A stretch of 64,000 bases of DNA from JBCCMQ01 sp039026235. Its GTDB lineage: Bacteria > Pseudomonadota > Alphaproteobacteria > Rhodobacterales > Rhodobacteraceae. Shown here piece by piece: positions 35,088-43,684 of this stretch; within the stretch, counting starts at the first letter, position 1, and the number at the start of each line of letters is the position of its first letter. Location: positions 186,001-250,000 of the forward strand of contig JBCCMQ010000003.1 in the NCBI GenBank assembly GCA_039026235.1, written 5' to 3'. Both the position numbers and the translations under genes were made by a program. The notes below the pieces were generated by a model. That model had not been told where the DNA came from and searched no databases. It worked only from the letters and a program-made list of their open reading frames with translations.

Positions 35088-35125
35088 TGCTTAGGAGCTT
35101 CACATCGCCTGTCTGCCGCCAGCGG

Positions 35126-35596
35126 TCACGTATAGGCGATTTTGAGCACTTCGTAGGATTTCTCTCCGCCCGGTGTTCGCACCTCGATGCTGTCGCCCTC
35201 GTCTTTTCCGATCAATGCCCGTGCCAGCGGCGATTTGATGTTGAGTTTGCCCGCTTCGATATCCGCCTCAGGCTCACCCACGATCTGATAGGTGCGCTCC
35301 TCGTCGGTGTCCTCGTCCACGAGCGTGACGGTTGCGCCAAATTTCACCGCGCCCGACAGCTTTGACGGGTCGATGATATCGGCCAGCGACAGGATGGCCT
35401 CAACCTCTTTTATGCGCCCTTCAATAAAGCTCTGGCGTTCCCGGGCGGCATGGTATTCGGCATTTTCGGATAGATCGCCATGTTCACGCGCTTCCGCGAT
35501 CGCCTTGATGACATCTGGCCGGTCGACGCTCTTCAGTTTTTTCAATTCTTCGTCCAGCGCGGTATGGCCCACGCGGGTCAGGGGTATCTTGTCCAT
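35126..35596 (-). CDS. greA: transcription elongation factor GreA
   Basis: A 156-residue protein that rescues backtracked RNA polymerase by triggering transcript cleavage. The N-terminal coiled coil contains LDEELKKLKSVDRPDVIKAI and the acidic tip DLSENAEYHAARERQ near residues 40-54, with the catalytic acidic pair. The C-terminal FKBP-like domain has GATVTLVDEDTDEERTYQIV, and the final SPLARALIGKDEGDSIEV is typical. It is divergent from the ETF-ubiquinone oxidoreductase gene, with about 173 bases of shared upstream region. Confidence 0.96.
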   Translation of the reverse strand: MDKIPLTRVGHTALDEELKKLKSVDRPDVIKAIAEAREHGDLSENAEYHAARERQSFIEGRIKEVEAILSLADIIDPSKLSGAVKFGATVTLVDEDTDEERTYQIVGEPEADIEAGKLNIKSPLARALIGKDEGDSIEVRTPGGEKSYEVLKIAYT

Positions 35597-35769
35597 GGGA
35601 ACCCAAAATGCCTAACACGTTCGTTCTGAACCTGAATGTCATAGCGCAGTCCAGGGGGGGAAGGTCAATAGCGCCCAGAGGATGCCGGAGTGACGCAGTG
35701 TCTTGATTGCCGAAGAAGACTAAGACGATTAGGTAAAAACTCCGACACGGTATGGGAGACCGCGGCGCA

Positions 35770-37422
35770 ATGACGGACATCACGCGCGAAATGATGGAAT
35801 ACGACGTAGTGATCGTCGGAGCAGGGCCTGCCGGGCTTTCGGCGGCGATCCGCCTAAAGCAGTTGGACGACAGCCTGGATGTGGTCGTTCTGGAAAAGGG
35901 TTCCGAGGTTGGCGCGCATATCCTTTCGGGCGCGGTTCTGGACCCTTCCGGTCTGGACGCCCTGATCCCGGACTGGAAGGAAAAAGGTGCGCCAGTCACT
36001 GTACCGGTAAAACAGGACCGTTTCTTTGTGCTGGGCGAAGCGGGTTCGCTTAGACTGCCGAATTTCGTAATGCCGCCGCTGATGAACAATCACGGCAATT
36101 ACATCGTTTCGATGGGTAACGTCTGCCGCTGGCTGGCCGAACAGGCGGAAGAACTGGGTGTCGAAATCTTCCCGGGCATGGCATGCTCAGAGCTTGTCTA
36201 TGGCGATGATGGCGCCGTGAAGGGCGTTGTTGCGGGGGAATTCGGTCTGAATGCCGACGGTACGCCCAGCGACGCCTACGAGCCCGGAATGGAGCTTCAT
36301 GGCAAATATGTCTTCCTTGGCGAAGGCGTGCGCGGATCCCTGTCGAAGCAGGTGATCGACAAATACGATCTGGGCAAGAATTCCGAGCCACAGAAATATG
36401 GGCTCGGGATGAAGGAAATCTGGGAAATCGATCCGGAAAAGCATCGCGAAGGCCAGGTGACGCACACCATGGGGTGGCCGCTGGGCAAGAACGCCGGCGG
36501 CGGATCGTTTATCTATCACCTCGATAACAATCAGGTCTATGTGGGCTTTGTTGTCCACCTGAATTACCAAAACCCCTATATTTTCCCTTACATGGAGTTT
36601 CAGCGTTTCAAGCACCATCCGCTGGTGGCTGAACTGCTGGAGGGCGGCAAGCGGATTGCCTATGGGGCCCGGGCTATTTCCGAGGGCGGATGGCAGTCCA
36701 TTCCGAAGGTGGCATTCCCGGGGGGCGCGTTGCTTGGGTGTTCGGCCGGTTTGGTGAATGTGCCCCGCATTAAGGGCAACCATAACGCCATGTTCTCAGG
36801 GATTGCTGCAGCCGAGGCCGCCCATGCGGCCATTTCCGACGGTCGCGCAGGGGATGAATTGACTGCCTACAGGGATGAACTTTGCAGCGGACCTGTTGCC
36901 AAGGACCTAAAGCGTGTCCGAAACGTCAAACCACTTTGGTCACGGTTCGGTCTTTTGGCGTCATTGGGCGTGGGTGGCATCGACATGTGGACCAACAACC
37001 TTTTTGGCCTGTCCATCCTGGGCACCATGAAGCACGGCAAAAGCGATGCTGAGGCCACCGGTGAAGCATCGAAGTTCGAGCAGATCGACTATCCCAAGCC
37101 CGATGGCGTGCTGAGTTTCGACCGACTTACGAATGTCAGTTTCTCGATGACAAACCACGAAGAAAGCCAGCCTGCTCACTTAAGGTTAAAGGACCCGGCA
37201 GTACCGATCAGCATCAATCTTCCTAAGTTTGCCGAACCGGCTCAGCGCTACTGTCCAGCCGGCGTCTACGAGGTGGTGTCCGAGGCTGATAAGGATCCGC
37301 GCTTTGTGGTGAACTTTCAGAACTGTGTTCACTGCAAGACCTGCGATATCAAGGATCCGAGTCAGAACATCGTCTGGGCCACGCCCCAAGGCGGTGACGG
37401 TCCGAATTACCCCAATATGTGA
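35770..37422 (+). CDS. electron transfer flavoprotein-ubiquinone oxidoreductase
   Basis: A 550-residue membrane-associated enzyme passing electrons from reduced ETF (from acyl-CoA dehydrogenases) to ubiquinone. Start at 35770 is used because GGAGA lies 10 bases before it; an in-frame ATG at 35752 is an alternative. The FAD motif VIVGAGPAGLSAAIRLK is near residues 11-27, with GSEVGAHILSGAVLDP after it. The monotopic membrane/quinone region includes GWPLGKNAGGGSFIYH. The C-terminal [4Fe-4S] domain has CPAGVYEV and FQNCVHCKTCDIKDPSQNI. It works with dehydrogenases such as the one at 25.9 kb. Confidence 0.95.
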   Translation: MTDITREMMEYDVVIVGAGPAGLSAAIRLKQLDDSLDVVVLEKGSEVGAHILSGAVLDPSGLDALIPDWKEKGAPVTVPVKQDRFFVLGEAGSLRLPNFVMPPLMNNHGNYIVSMGNVCRWLAEQAEELGVEIFPGMACSELVYGDDGAVKGVVAGEFGLNADGTPSDAYEPGMELHGKYVFLGEGVRGSLSKQVIDKYDLGKNSEPQKYGLGMKEIWEIDPEKHREGQVTHTMGWPLGKNAGGGSFIYHLDNNQVYVGFVVHLNYQNPYIFPYMEFQRFKHHPLVAELLEGGKRIAYGARAISEGGWQSIPKVAFPGGALLGCSAGLVNVPRIKGNHNAMFSGIAAAEAAHAAISDGRAGDELTAYRDELCSGPVAKDLKRVRNVKPLWSRFGLLASLGVGGIDMWTNNLFGLSILGTMKHGKSDAEATGEASKFEQIDYPKPDGVLSFDRLTNVSFSMTNHEESQPAHLRLKDPAVPISINLPKFAEPAQRYCPAGVYEVVSEADKDPRFVVNFQNCVHCKTCDIKDPSQNIVWATPQGGDGPNYPNM

Positions 37423-37505
37423 TCGCTGACCAACGCTGCTGCATTGTCATAGCGGGCCTCCAGGGCTACGTTCGATCCATATTGAGCAGCATCGGGAAAT
37501 CCGCA

Positions 37506-39215
37506 GTGATCCGCAGAATGTCGTTAAGCCTTGTCGCGCTGAGCCTCCTGGGAACCGTAGCGGCAACATCGGCCTGGTCTCAAGGTAAAGGCCTGGCGGG
37601 GTCATATCTGGCGGCGCGCGCGGCCACATTTGAAAGCGATTTCCGCGCTGCATCGGACTACTACGTACGCGCCTTGGTGCGTGATCCTGCCAATCAGGAG
37701 CTCATGGAAGATGCGATCACCGCGCTTGTGGCAGTAGGGCGGGTCAACCGCGCCGTGCCGATTGCTCGGCAGCTGACCTCCCTGGGCGGCGTCAGCCCGG
37801 CCGCGTCACAGGTGCTGATCGCAGACGGCGTGTCCCGCGAAAACTATGATGGGTTGATTGAAGACCTTGCGGCTGGAATGTCGGTCGGACCTCTTGTGGA
37901 CAAGCTTCTTGCCGCATGGTCGCAGGTCGGTGCCGGGCGCATGGCGGATGCCCTTAGCCTTTTCGACGAAGTCACCGAGGAACCCGGGCTTTCCGCCTTT
38001 GGCAATTACCACAAGGCCCTGGCCCTGGCGTCGGTCGGGGATTTCGAAGGTGCCCTGGAAATCTTCGAAGCCGGTGACGCACAGCAGCTTCAGAACACAC
38101 GCCGCGGCGTCCTTGCCCAGGCCGTCATGCTCAGCCAGGTCGACCGAAACGCTGATGCGACCGACCTGGTCACACGCGCATTCGGTACGTCCACGGATCC
38201 GGGCGTCGAATTGGTCCTCGCCGATCTCGCCGCCGATGAGACGCTTGAGTACACGCTGGTCACAGATGCCGTCGAAGGGGTCGCTGAAGTTTTCTTTTCC
38301 ATAGGCACCGCGCTTTCCGGCGAAGCAAACGACGCGTTCACGCTTGGCTATGTTCGGCTGGCCGATTTTCTGAAACCTGGCGATGTGGACATCATCTTGT
38401 TGACTGCCGGTCTTCTTGAGCGCCTTGAGCGATACGAACTCGCGACAGAGACCTATGATCAGGTTCCGCGCGAGTCTCCGGTGTTCTTCGACGCCGAAAT
38501 CGGCAGAGCCGAAGCACTGCGCCGGTCCGGCAAGACAGATGCCGCAATCGAGGTTCTTAAGCAGTTGTCGGAAAGCCATGGGGACATTGCGGTTGTTCAC
38601 CAGACGTTGGGTGACGTCCTGCGGCGGCTTGAACGATACGAAGAGGCATCATCTGCCTATGATAAGGCCATCGAGCTGACAGCCACACCAGAGCAACGCG
38701 ACTGGGCGGTTTTCTTCACGCGGGGCATCACGCACGAACGGATCGACGAATGGCCCGCCGCCGAGGCCGATTTCCGCAAAGCATTGGAACTCAATCCGGA
38801 ACAGCCGCAGGTGCTGAACTATCTTGGGTACTCAATGGTGGAACTGGGTCTGAACCTTGACGAGGCGCTGGACCTGATTGAACGTGCCGTGGCCGCCCGA
38901 CCCCAGGACGGGTACATCACGGACAGTCTGGGTTGGGTCCTTTATCGCCTCCAACGCTACCCAGAAGCCGTTGGTCCAATGGAGCGGGCGGTCGAGCTGA
39001 CCCCTGATGATCCGATCATCAACGATCACTTGGGAGATGTTTACTGGGCGGTCGGCCGTAAGCTCGAAGCGCGCTTCCAGTGGAGCCGTGCCCTAAGCTT
39101 TGATCCTGAAGAGGAAGAAGCGACCCGTATTCGGCGCAAGCTTGACGTCGGCCTGGATGTGGTTTTGCAGGAAGAAGGTGCCGAACCGCTCGCCGTGGCG
39201 AATGACGAAGGTTGA
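37506..39215 (+). CDS. secreted tetratricopeptide-repeat protein
   Basis: A 569-residue protein. The GTG at 37506 gives a signal peptide (VIRRMSLSLVALSLLGTVAATSAWSQ, cut here into two reads of the same stretch); frames further upstream would bury it. The mature part is built of TPR-type helical pairs: early degenerate repeats (AARAATFESDFRAASDYYVRA), then clear ones near residues 390-540 such as LGDVLRRLERYEEASSAYDK, AEADFRKALELNPEQPQVLN and LGDVYWAVGRKLEARFQWSR. TPR proteins scaffold complexes; this family in the Roseobacter group is uncharacterised as far as I know. It overlaps the ispE start by 14 bases. Confidence 0.87.
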   Translation: MIRRMSLSLVALSLLGTVAATSAWSQGKGLAGSYLAARAATFESDFRAASDYYVRALVRDPANQELMEDAITALVAVGRVNRAVPIARQLTSLGGVSPAASQVLIADGVSRENYDGLIEDLAAGMSVGPLVDKLLAAWSQVGAGRMADALSLFDEVTEEPGLSAFGNYHKALALASVGDFEGALEIFEAGDAQQLQNTRRGVLAQAVMLSQVDRNADATDLVTRAFGTSTDPGVELVLADLAADETLEYTLVTDAVEGVAEVFFSIGTALSGEANDAFTLGYVRLADFLKPGDVDIILLTAGLLERLERYELATETYDQVPRESPVFFDAEIGRAEALRRSGKTDAAIEVLKQLSESHGDIAVVHQTLGDVLRRLERYEEASSAYDKAIELTATPEQRDWAVFFTRGITHERIDEWPAAEADFRKALELNPEQPQVLNYLGYSMVELGLNLDEALDLIERAVAARPQDGYITDSLGWVLYRLQRYPEAVGPMERAVELTPDDPIINDHLGDVYWAVGRKLEARFQWSRALSFDPEEEEATRIRRKLDVGLDVVLQEEGAEPLAVANDEG

Positions 39216-40080
39216 AGTCTTTGCGCCCGCAAAGGTTAATCTAACGCTTCATATCATTGGCCAGCGCGCCGACGGATACCATTTGCTCGACAGCCTTGTG
39301 GCATTTGCTCCGGTTGGGGATATCCTGACGCTTGAACGGTCGCGGACCAGCGCTCTGACGGTTTCGGGTCCCGAAGCGGTGGCTCTGTCCGGTGCTGACG
39401 ACAATCTTGTTTTGCGTGCTGCGGCGATTTTCGATCGTAACAGAGGCGCGCAATTCGCTCTGAAAAAGACCCTGCCCTTGGCGTCGGGAATAGGTGGTGG
39501 ATCGTCGGATGCGGCGGCGGCCTTGCGGGGTCTTGCGCGGCTTTATCCCGATGCGTCCTGGCGAGACATCCTGAACGCCGCCCCGGGCCTTGGAGCTGAC
39601 GTGCCCATGTGTCTTGCGCCCGGACCGTCCAGAGTTGGCGGCATTGGCGATGAAATTCAGCCCATAGACCTGCCGGTTTTGCCCGCCGTCCTCGTCAATC
39701 CGCGCGTGTCCGTATCGACTGCCGCAGTCTTCCAAGGGCTAAGGCAAAAGTCTAACCCTCCAATGGAGCGGGAAATCCCGCGCTTCAGTGGACCGGCAGC
39801 CTTTGCCGATTGGTGTCGCGGCCAGAGAAATGATCTTGAACCTCATGCGGTGGAGATCTGCTCGGAGGTAAAGACAGTTCTGGCGGCCATAAGGAAATTA
39901 AGCGGAACACTTCTTGCTCGAATGTCAGGGTCCGGGGCCACGTGCATTGGTTTGTTTGCGGATATGGCTGCCGCTGATCGCGCGGCCCAGGATCTCGCCC
40001 TTCGACACCCGGACTGGTGGATAAAGGCGTGCGAATTGGGCGACATGCGTGCCCGCAGTGCACCCGTGCCGATGACCTAG
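39202..40080 (+). CDS. ispE: 4-(cytidine 5'-diphospho)-2-C-methyl-D-erythritol kinase
   Basis: A 292-residue GHMP kinase phosphorylating CDP-methylerythritol in the non-mevalonate isoprenoid pathway. Start ATG at 39202 lies inside the end of the TPR gene and begins MTKVEVFAPAKVNLTLHIIG, with the substrate-binding PAKVNL. The ATP loop LPLASGIGGGSSDAAAALRGL is at about residues 91-111, and GSGATCIGLF near 240 is the third GHMP motif. Its stop overlaps that of the convergent polyprenyl synthase gene, which uses products of the same pathway. Confidence 0.95.
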   Translation: MTKVEVFAPAKVNLTLHIIGQRADGYHLLDSLVAFAPVGDILTLERSRTSALTVSGPEAVALSGADDNLVLRAAAIFDRNRGAQFALKKTLPLASGIGGGSSDAAAALRGLARLYPDASWRDILNAAPGLGADVPMCLAPGPSRVGGIGDEIQPIDLPVLPAVLVNPRVSVSTAAVFQGLRQKSNPPMEREIPRFSGPAAFADWCRGQRNDLEPHAVEICSEVKTVLAAIRKLSGTLLARMSGSGATCIGLFADMAAADRAAQDLALRHPDWWIKACELGDMRARSAPVPMT

Positions 40081-41072
40081 TTCAGGCGTGACACAACGTA
40101 ATCGGCGAGGTCCGCCAGAATGTCCCGGATGGTACCTTCTGGCAGCGTTGGTAAAGCTTCGCGTGCGTCTCTGGCCCAGCGGTGCGCCTCGGCGCGGGTT
40201 GCTTCCATGGCACCGTGCTTCCGCAATAGCGCCAACGCTTGTTCCAGATCGCCGTCCTGTTGGTTCCCTTTTTCGATCGTGCGCGACCAGAACTGCCGCT
40301 CACTTTCAGATGCAGCTTCAACCGCTTTGATGACCGGCAGCGTCAGCTTTCGTTCTCGAAAGTCATCGCCGACATTCTTGCCAATCGCGCCGGTTGATCC
40401 ACCGTAGTCAAGAAGATCATCTGCGATCTGAAAGGCCACCCCCAGCGCGTCACCGTAGGTATTCAGCGCCTCAACCTGCGCGTCGCTGGCGCCTGCCACC
40501 ACGCCTCCGACCTCGGCCGCAGCGGCGAAAAGGGCGGCGGTCTTACCGCGTACGACCCTCAGATACACATCTTGGTCGGTGGCGAGGTTCTGAGCGGCGG
40601 TCAGTTGCAACACCTCGCCTTCGGCAATTGTCGCGGCCGCATCCGACAAGATGTTGAGAACCCGCAGCGAACCGGTATCTGTCATCAGCTGAAAAGATCG
40701 GGCAAAAAGATAATCGCCCACCAGGACGCTGGATTTATTGTCCCAGAGCAGATTGGCGGTGGGCCTGCCCCGACGCTGTCCACTTTCGTCGACCACATCG
40801 TCATGGAGCAGTGTTGCCGTATGAATAAACTCAACGGTCGCAGCCAGCTTGACGTGGTGATCGCCGCTGTAGCCAAACATCTTTGCCGCCGCAATCGTCA
40901 GCATCGGGCGCAGCCGCTTGCCACCGGCTTCAACCAAATGCGCCGTCACCTCGGGGATGCGGGGCGCATACTCGGACGCCATGCGTGTCCGGATCAGAGT
41001 GCCAACAGCCGCCATTTCGGCGCTCACCTGGTTGGCCAGACGTTCATGCGGTTTTCTGACGGTTTCGTCCAA
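40077..41072 (-). CDS. ispB: polyprenyl diphosphate synthase (octa/decaprenyl type)
   Basis: A 331-residue long-chain trans-prenyltransferase that makes the ubiquinone side chain used by UbiA. The first Asp-rich motif is LLHDDVVDESGQRRGRPTAN near residues 91-110, the second is FQIADDLLDYGG near 213-224, and the GKRLRPML and KTAALFAAA stretches also fit. The start is TTG at 41072; nothing better lies upstream in frame. Chain length (8 to 10 units) is inferred: Rhodobacteraceae use ubiquinone-10, so a decaprenyl product is likely. It is divergent from the DUF2007 gene, about 60 bases away. Confidence 0.9.
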   Translation of the reverse strand: MDETVRKPHERLANQVSAEMAAVGTLIRTRMASEYAPRIPEVTAHLVEAGGKRLRPMLTIAAAKMFGYSGDHHVKLAATVEFIHTATLLHDDVVDESGQRRGRPTANLLWDNKSSVLVGDYLFARSFQLMTDTGSLRVLNILSDAAATIAEGEVLQLTAAQNLATDQDVYLRVVRGKTAALFAAAAEVGGVVAGASDAQVEALNTYGDALGVAFQIADDLLDYGGSTGAIGKNVGDDFRERKLTLPVIKAVEAASESERQFWSRTIEKGNQQDGDLEQALALLRKHGAMEATRAEAHRWARDAREALPTLPEGTIRDILADLADYVVSRLN

Positions 41073-41132
41073 CGCGTTGATCCTGGGTTCAGTTCCTCGA
41101 CATCCCAGCGCGAATGGCCTTTAGTCGGGAGC

Positions 41133-41348
41133 ATGCGAGAGTTGTTGCGCACCAACGATCTGACGGTCATGGCTTATGCCAAGGCGCTCTTGTCCGGCGA
41201 GGATATAGAGGTCTTTGAGATGGACGTCCATATGAGCATTCTCGAAGGTTCGATCGGCGTCTTGCCTCGCCGGCTCATGGTCCGGCAGTCGGATCTTTTT
41301 CGCGCACGCGCCGTTTTGAAGGACAACGATATTCCGCTTGGTGTTTAG
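41133..41348 (+). CDS. DUF2007 domain protein
   Basis: A 71-residue cytoplasmic protein of the DUF2007 (putative signal-transducing) family. The core is MRELLRTNDLTVMAYAKALL, then GEDIEVFEMDVHMSILEGS and RRLMVRQSDLFRARAVL, the usual beta-alpha-beta-beta-alpha-beta layout of a GlnB-like small domain. The ATG at 41133 matches the family start. It is six bases before the methyltransferase gene, probably in one transcript. Function of the family is not established. Confidence 0.85.
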   Translation: MRELLRTNDLTVMAYAKALLSGEDIEVFEMDVHMSILEGSIGVLPRRLMVRQSDLFRARAVLKDNDIPLGV

Positions 41349-41353
41349 AGTTA

Positions 41354-42109
41354 ATGGACGCTGAGGCAACCGTATCGCATGACACGATCCTTGGCGGGCG
41401 CGTGCGTCTGGCACAGCCGTTGCAAGGCTACCGCGCCGGTGTCGACGCGGTACTGCTGGCAGCAGCCTGTAAGGCCACATCTGGTTCGTCGGTCTTGGAT
41501 CTGGGCCTGGGTGTTGGCGCTGCGTCGCTTTGCTTGGCTGCCCGCGTCCCTGGTCTGCACCTGACCGGCATCGAGGTTCAAAGAAGAGAGGCGGATCTCG
41601 CCCGGCAGAACGGGTTGGACAACGGCGCCGATCTGACTGTCATAAATGTCGATCTCAGGCATTTGCCCAAAGAAGTCAGAGCCCGGTCTTTTGACCATGT
41701 CATTACGAATCCGCCATATTTTGAGCCACGCACGCGCGTTGCGTCAGCACGTGGACCCCGCGAAATAGCGCTCGCCGAGACCGTTCCATTGGAGGAATGG
41801 ATTGACCTCTCGGTGAAACGATTGCGCCCCAAAGGTACCCTGACCGTCGTGCAGAAGGCTGCGCGCGCCCACGATCTTTTGCGAGCCCTTGATGGCCGGA
41901 TGGGCGGCGTTGTGCTGCGGCCCGTCATACCGAGGGAAGGCCGCGACGCTGAACTGGTGCTCGTTCAGGGCAGAAAAGGGGTTCGCGCCGCCTTCAGGCT
42001 CGCGGCCCCGCTTATTCTACATCTTGGCACGGAACACTTGTCAGATTCAGAGGATTACTCGGAACAAGCGTCACGGATTTTGCGGGATGCGGCACCGCTC
42101 GACCTTTAA
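41354..42109 (+). CDS. tRNA1(Val) (adenine(37)-N6)-methyltransferase-like enzyme
   Basis: A 251-residue SAM-dependent methyltransferase of the TrmN6/YfiC group. Residues 15-42 (GGRVRLAQPLQGYRAGVDAV) are the group's N-terminal signature. The SAM loop is VLDLGLGVGAASLCLAAR near 47-64, and the catalytic NPPY is in FDHVITNPPYFEPR near 113-126. The target of the characterised enzyme is the exocyclic amine of A37 in tRNA1(Val); in this lineage the same substrate is inferred. Short spacing to the DUF2007 gene suggests an operon. Confidence 0.87.
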   Translation: MDAEATVSHDTILGGRVRLAQPLQGYRAGVDAVLLAAACKATSGSSVLDLGLGVGAASLCLAARVPGLHLTGIEVQRREADLARQNGLDNGADLTVINVDLRHLPKEVRARSFDHVITNPPYFEPRTRVASARGPREIALAETVPLEEWIDLSVKRLRPKGTLTVVQKAARAHDLLRALDGRMGGVVLRPVIPREGRDAELVLVQGRKGVRAAFRLAAPLILHLGTEHLSDSEDYSEQASRILRDAAPLDL

Positions 42110-42210
42110 CCATCTGTAAACACATGTTCCGTCACCCTGTTTGTCACAAGCCGTGACACGACTCACTTTTTGTGGTCGAATTTTCACATAAACAGAGAAG
42201 GAGGTCGCTG

Positions 42211-42390
42211 ATGAGCCTGAGTTCACATCTTGAGGAACTCCGCCGTAAACACGAAATTCTTGAACAAGAGGTCGAGCAGGCCCAGAAAAACCCCGCCCCC
42301 GATGGGTTGGCGATCGCGCATCTAAAAAAACAGAAACTGCGCCTGAAAGAAGAAATCCACCGACTTAGCTATTCAAAGGCTGCGCATTAG
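42211..42390 (+). CDS. YdcH family protein (DUF465)
   Basis: A 59-residue, highly charged helical protein typical of DUF465 (YdcH): HLEELRRKHEILEQEVEQAQ, then IAHLKKQKLRLKEEIHRL. It should form a two-helix antiparallel coiled coil. An ideal ribosome-binding site AAGGAGGT lies at 42198-42205, five bases before the ATG, suggesting high expression. A longer frame starting at 42172 lacks that signal. It is convergent with the LysR gene. The family function is not known. Confidence 0.87.
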   Translation: MSLSSHLEELRRKHEILEQEVEQAQKNPAPDGLAIAHLKKQKLRLKEEIHRLSYSKAAH

Positions 42391-42417
42391 GCAGCATGAA
42401 AAACCGTCTTATCGGCG

Positions 42418-43368
42418 TCAGGCCACGTTCCCCGCGGGAATGAAGCGCTTTCCCTGACGCAAGGGCTCCAGGTCTTTGGCTTGGTCACGAATCCAGTCCA
42501 GAAAAGCCTGGGTTTTAGGTTGGTTTTCAGTTCCTTGCGGGCAGAGAAACCTGTAGTGCGCATCCGTGGTGATGGCGATGTCGAAGGGCGCAACAAGCTG
42601 TCCTTCCGTCAATGCCTTTGCCGCAAAAGCCGTGCGTCCAAGGACGACACCGGTTCCGGAAACGGCGGCATCGATAGCATGATCCGACTGATTAAAGCGG
42701 GGTCCACCCGGCGGGGCACCGTCAATCCCTGCAGCGCGGAACCAAACGCCCCAATTGACCGGCGGGTTCAGAAATCTGATGTCATCTTCTCGCAGAAGAA
42801 CGGCATTTTTCAGCGACGCTGGCGTGGGACACCGTTCTGCCATCGCTGGTGACATCATCGGCGTGAACCAGTCGCGAATGATCGCTTCGGAAAAAAAGCC
42901 GGGATCCGGGCCGTAGCCATAGCGAAGCGCAACGTCGATTTCGTCGCGGTCGAAATCCAACAGGCGCAGCGTTGCGGAAAATCGCAACTCGACCTCCGGA
43001 TGGGCTTCGGCAAACTGAAAGAGCCGCGGCGCAAGCCACTTGGCGGTTAGCGCAGGCCCTGCCGTCACGGTCAGCGTGCGTGTGTCAAGCCGTCGCCGCG
43101 CCAACCGCCAGGCAGCCGACAAGGACGCAAATCCGTCCTGAACACCTGGTACAAGCATCTGGCCGGCCTCGGTCAGGGCGACCGCGCGATTGAGCCGGCG
43201 AAAGACCGGTGTGCCTAGATGTTCTTCCAGGGATTTGATCTGAAAGCTCAGCGCCGCCGGTGTCACAGAAAGCTCTTCTGCGGCGCGCGCAAAACTCATG
43301 TGCCGTGCAGCGGCTTCGAACGCTCTGAGCGCAGTGAGCGGAGGTAGGCGGTCAGATGGCATATACAC
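42418..43368 (-). CDS. LysR-family transcriptional regulator, GcvA-like
   Basis: A 316-residue regulator. The N-terminal winged helix is at residues 9-67 (LTALRAFEAAARHMSFARAA, then LSVTPAALSFQIKSLEEHLG). The rest is the LysR periplasmic-binding-like effector domain with VTAGPALTAKWLAPRL near 99 and ELRFSATLRLLDFDRDEIDV near 128. The closest recognisable group is GcvA (glycine cleavage activator), but target genes are not inferable from that alone. LysR proteins usually control the divergent neighbour, here the 39-residue gene at 43471, across a gap of about 100 bases. Confidence 0.9.
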   Translation of the reverse strand: MYMPSDRLPPLTALRAFEAAARHMSFARAAEELSVTPAALSFQIKSLEEHLGTPVFRRLNRAVALTEAGQMLVPGVQDGFASLSAAWRLARRRLDTRTLTVTAGPALTAKWLAPRLFQFAEAHPEVELRFSATLRLLDFDRDEIDVALRYGYGPDPGFFSEAIIRDWFTPMMSPAMAERCPTPASLKNAVLLREDDIRFLNPPVNWGVWFRAAGIDGAPPGGPRFNQSDHAIDAAVSGTGVVLGRTAFAAKALTEGQLVAPFDIAITTDAHYRFLCPQGTENQPKTQAFLDWIRDQAKDLEPLRQGKRFIPAGNVA

Positions 43369-43470
43369 AAGTAAATCTTAACTGAAGGCGAAAAACAACT
43401 CGTTTGCGGCATTATTCCTGGGGGGCCATATAGGGAACAGTTAAATGACACTTTTGCAAGGAAGCAGAAA

Positions 43471-43590
43471 ATGTACGAACCAAGCGCACAATCCCGCATC
43501 CAGGCCGCCATGCGAGAAGCCCATGCCGAAAGGGGCAGAATGTTTGCCGATCTGATGGCAACAATTTTTGGGACAGGCCGCCGTCGCTAG
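43471..43590 (+). CDS. 39-residue small protein divergent from the LysR regulator
   Basis: An ATG at 43471 preceded by AAGGAAG (about 8 bases upstream) opens a frame of 39 residues, beginning MYEPSAQSRIQAAMREAHAE and ending RGRMFADLMATIFGTGRRR with a TAG. It is an amphipathic helix rich in Arg, Ala and Met, with a basic C-terminus. Small proteins with an AHAERG-like core seem familiar from this bacterial group, but I cannot name a function. Support comes from the ribosome-binding site, its place opposite a LysR gene, and a strong hairpin starting 13 bases after the stop. Alternatives: leader peptide or chance frame. Confidence 0.6.
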   Translation: MYEPSAQSRIQAAMREAHAERGRMFADLMATIFGTGRRR

Positions 43591-43603
43591 GGCCGGACCA
43601 CCC

Positions 43604-43630
43604 GCGGCGGTAATCGGGCCGTACCGCCGC
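43604..43630. terminator. strong GC hairpin between the small gene and phaB
   Basis: GCGGCGGTA (43604-43612) pairs perfectly with TACCGCCGC (43622-43630) around a 9-base loop, giving a 9-bp stem of mostly G-C pairs. It lies between two convergent stops (43590 and 43685) and so could end transcription from both sides. No long T-run follows, so a Rho-independent mechanism is uncertain. Confidence 0.5.
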
Positions 43631-43664
43631 AGAACGGATTTCCTCTGGTCCCGCGGTGGCCCGC

Positions 43665-43678
43665 GATCCCGCGGGATC
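43665..43678. repeat. 14-base perfect palindrome GATCCCGCGGGATC
   Basis: A loopless inverted repeat just before the phaB stop, in the same short convergent gap as the hairpin at 43604-43630. It may add to the termination structure, or be a protein-binding site. Confidence 0.4.
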
Positions 43679-43684
43679 CGCCGA

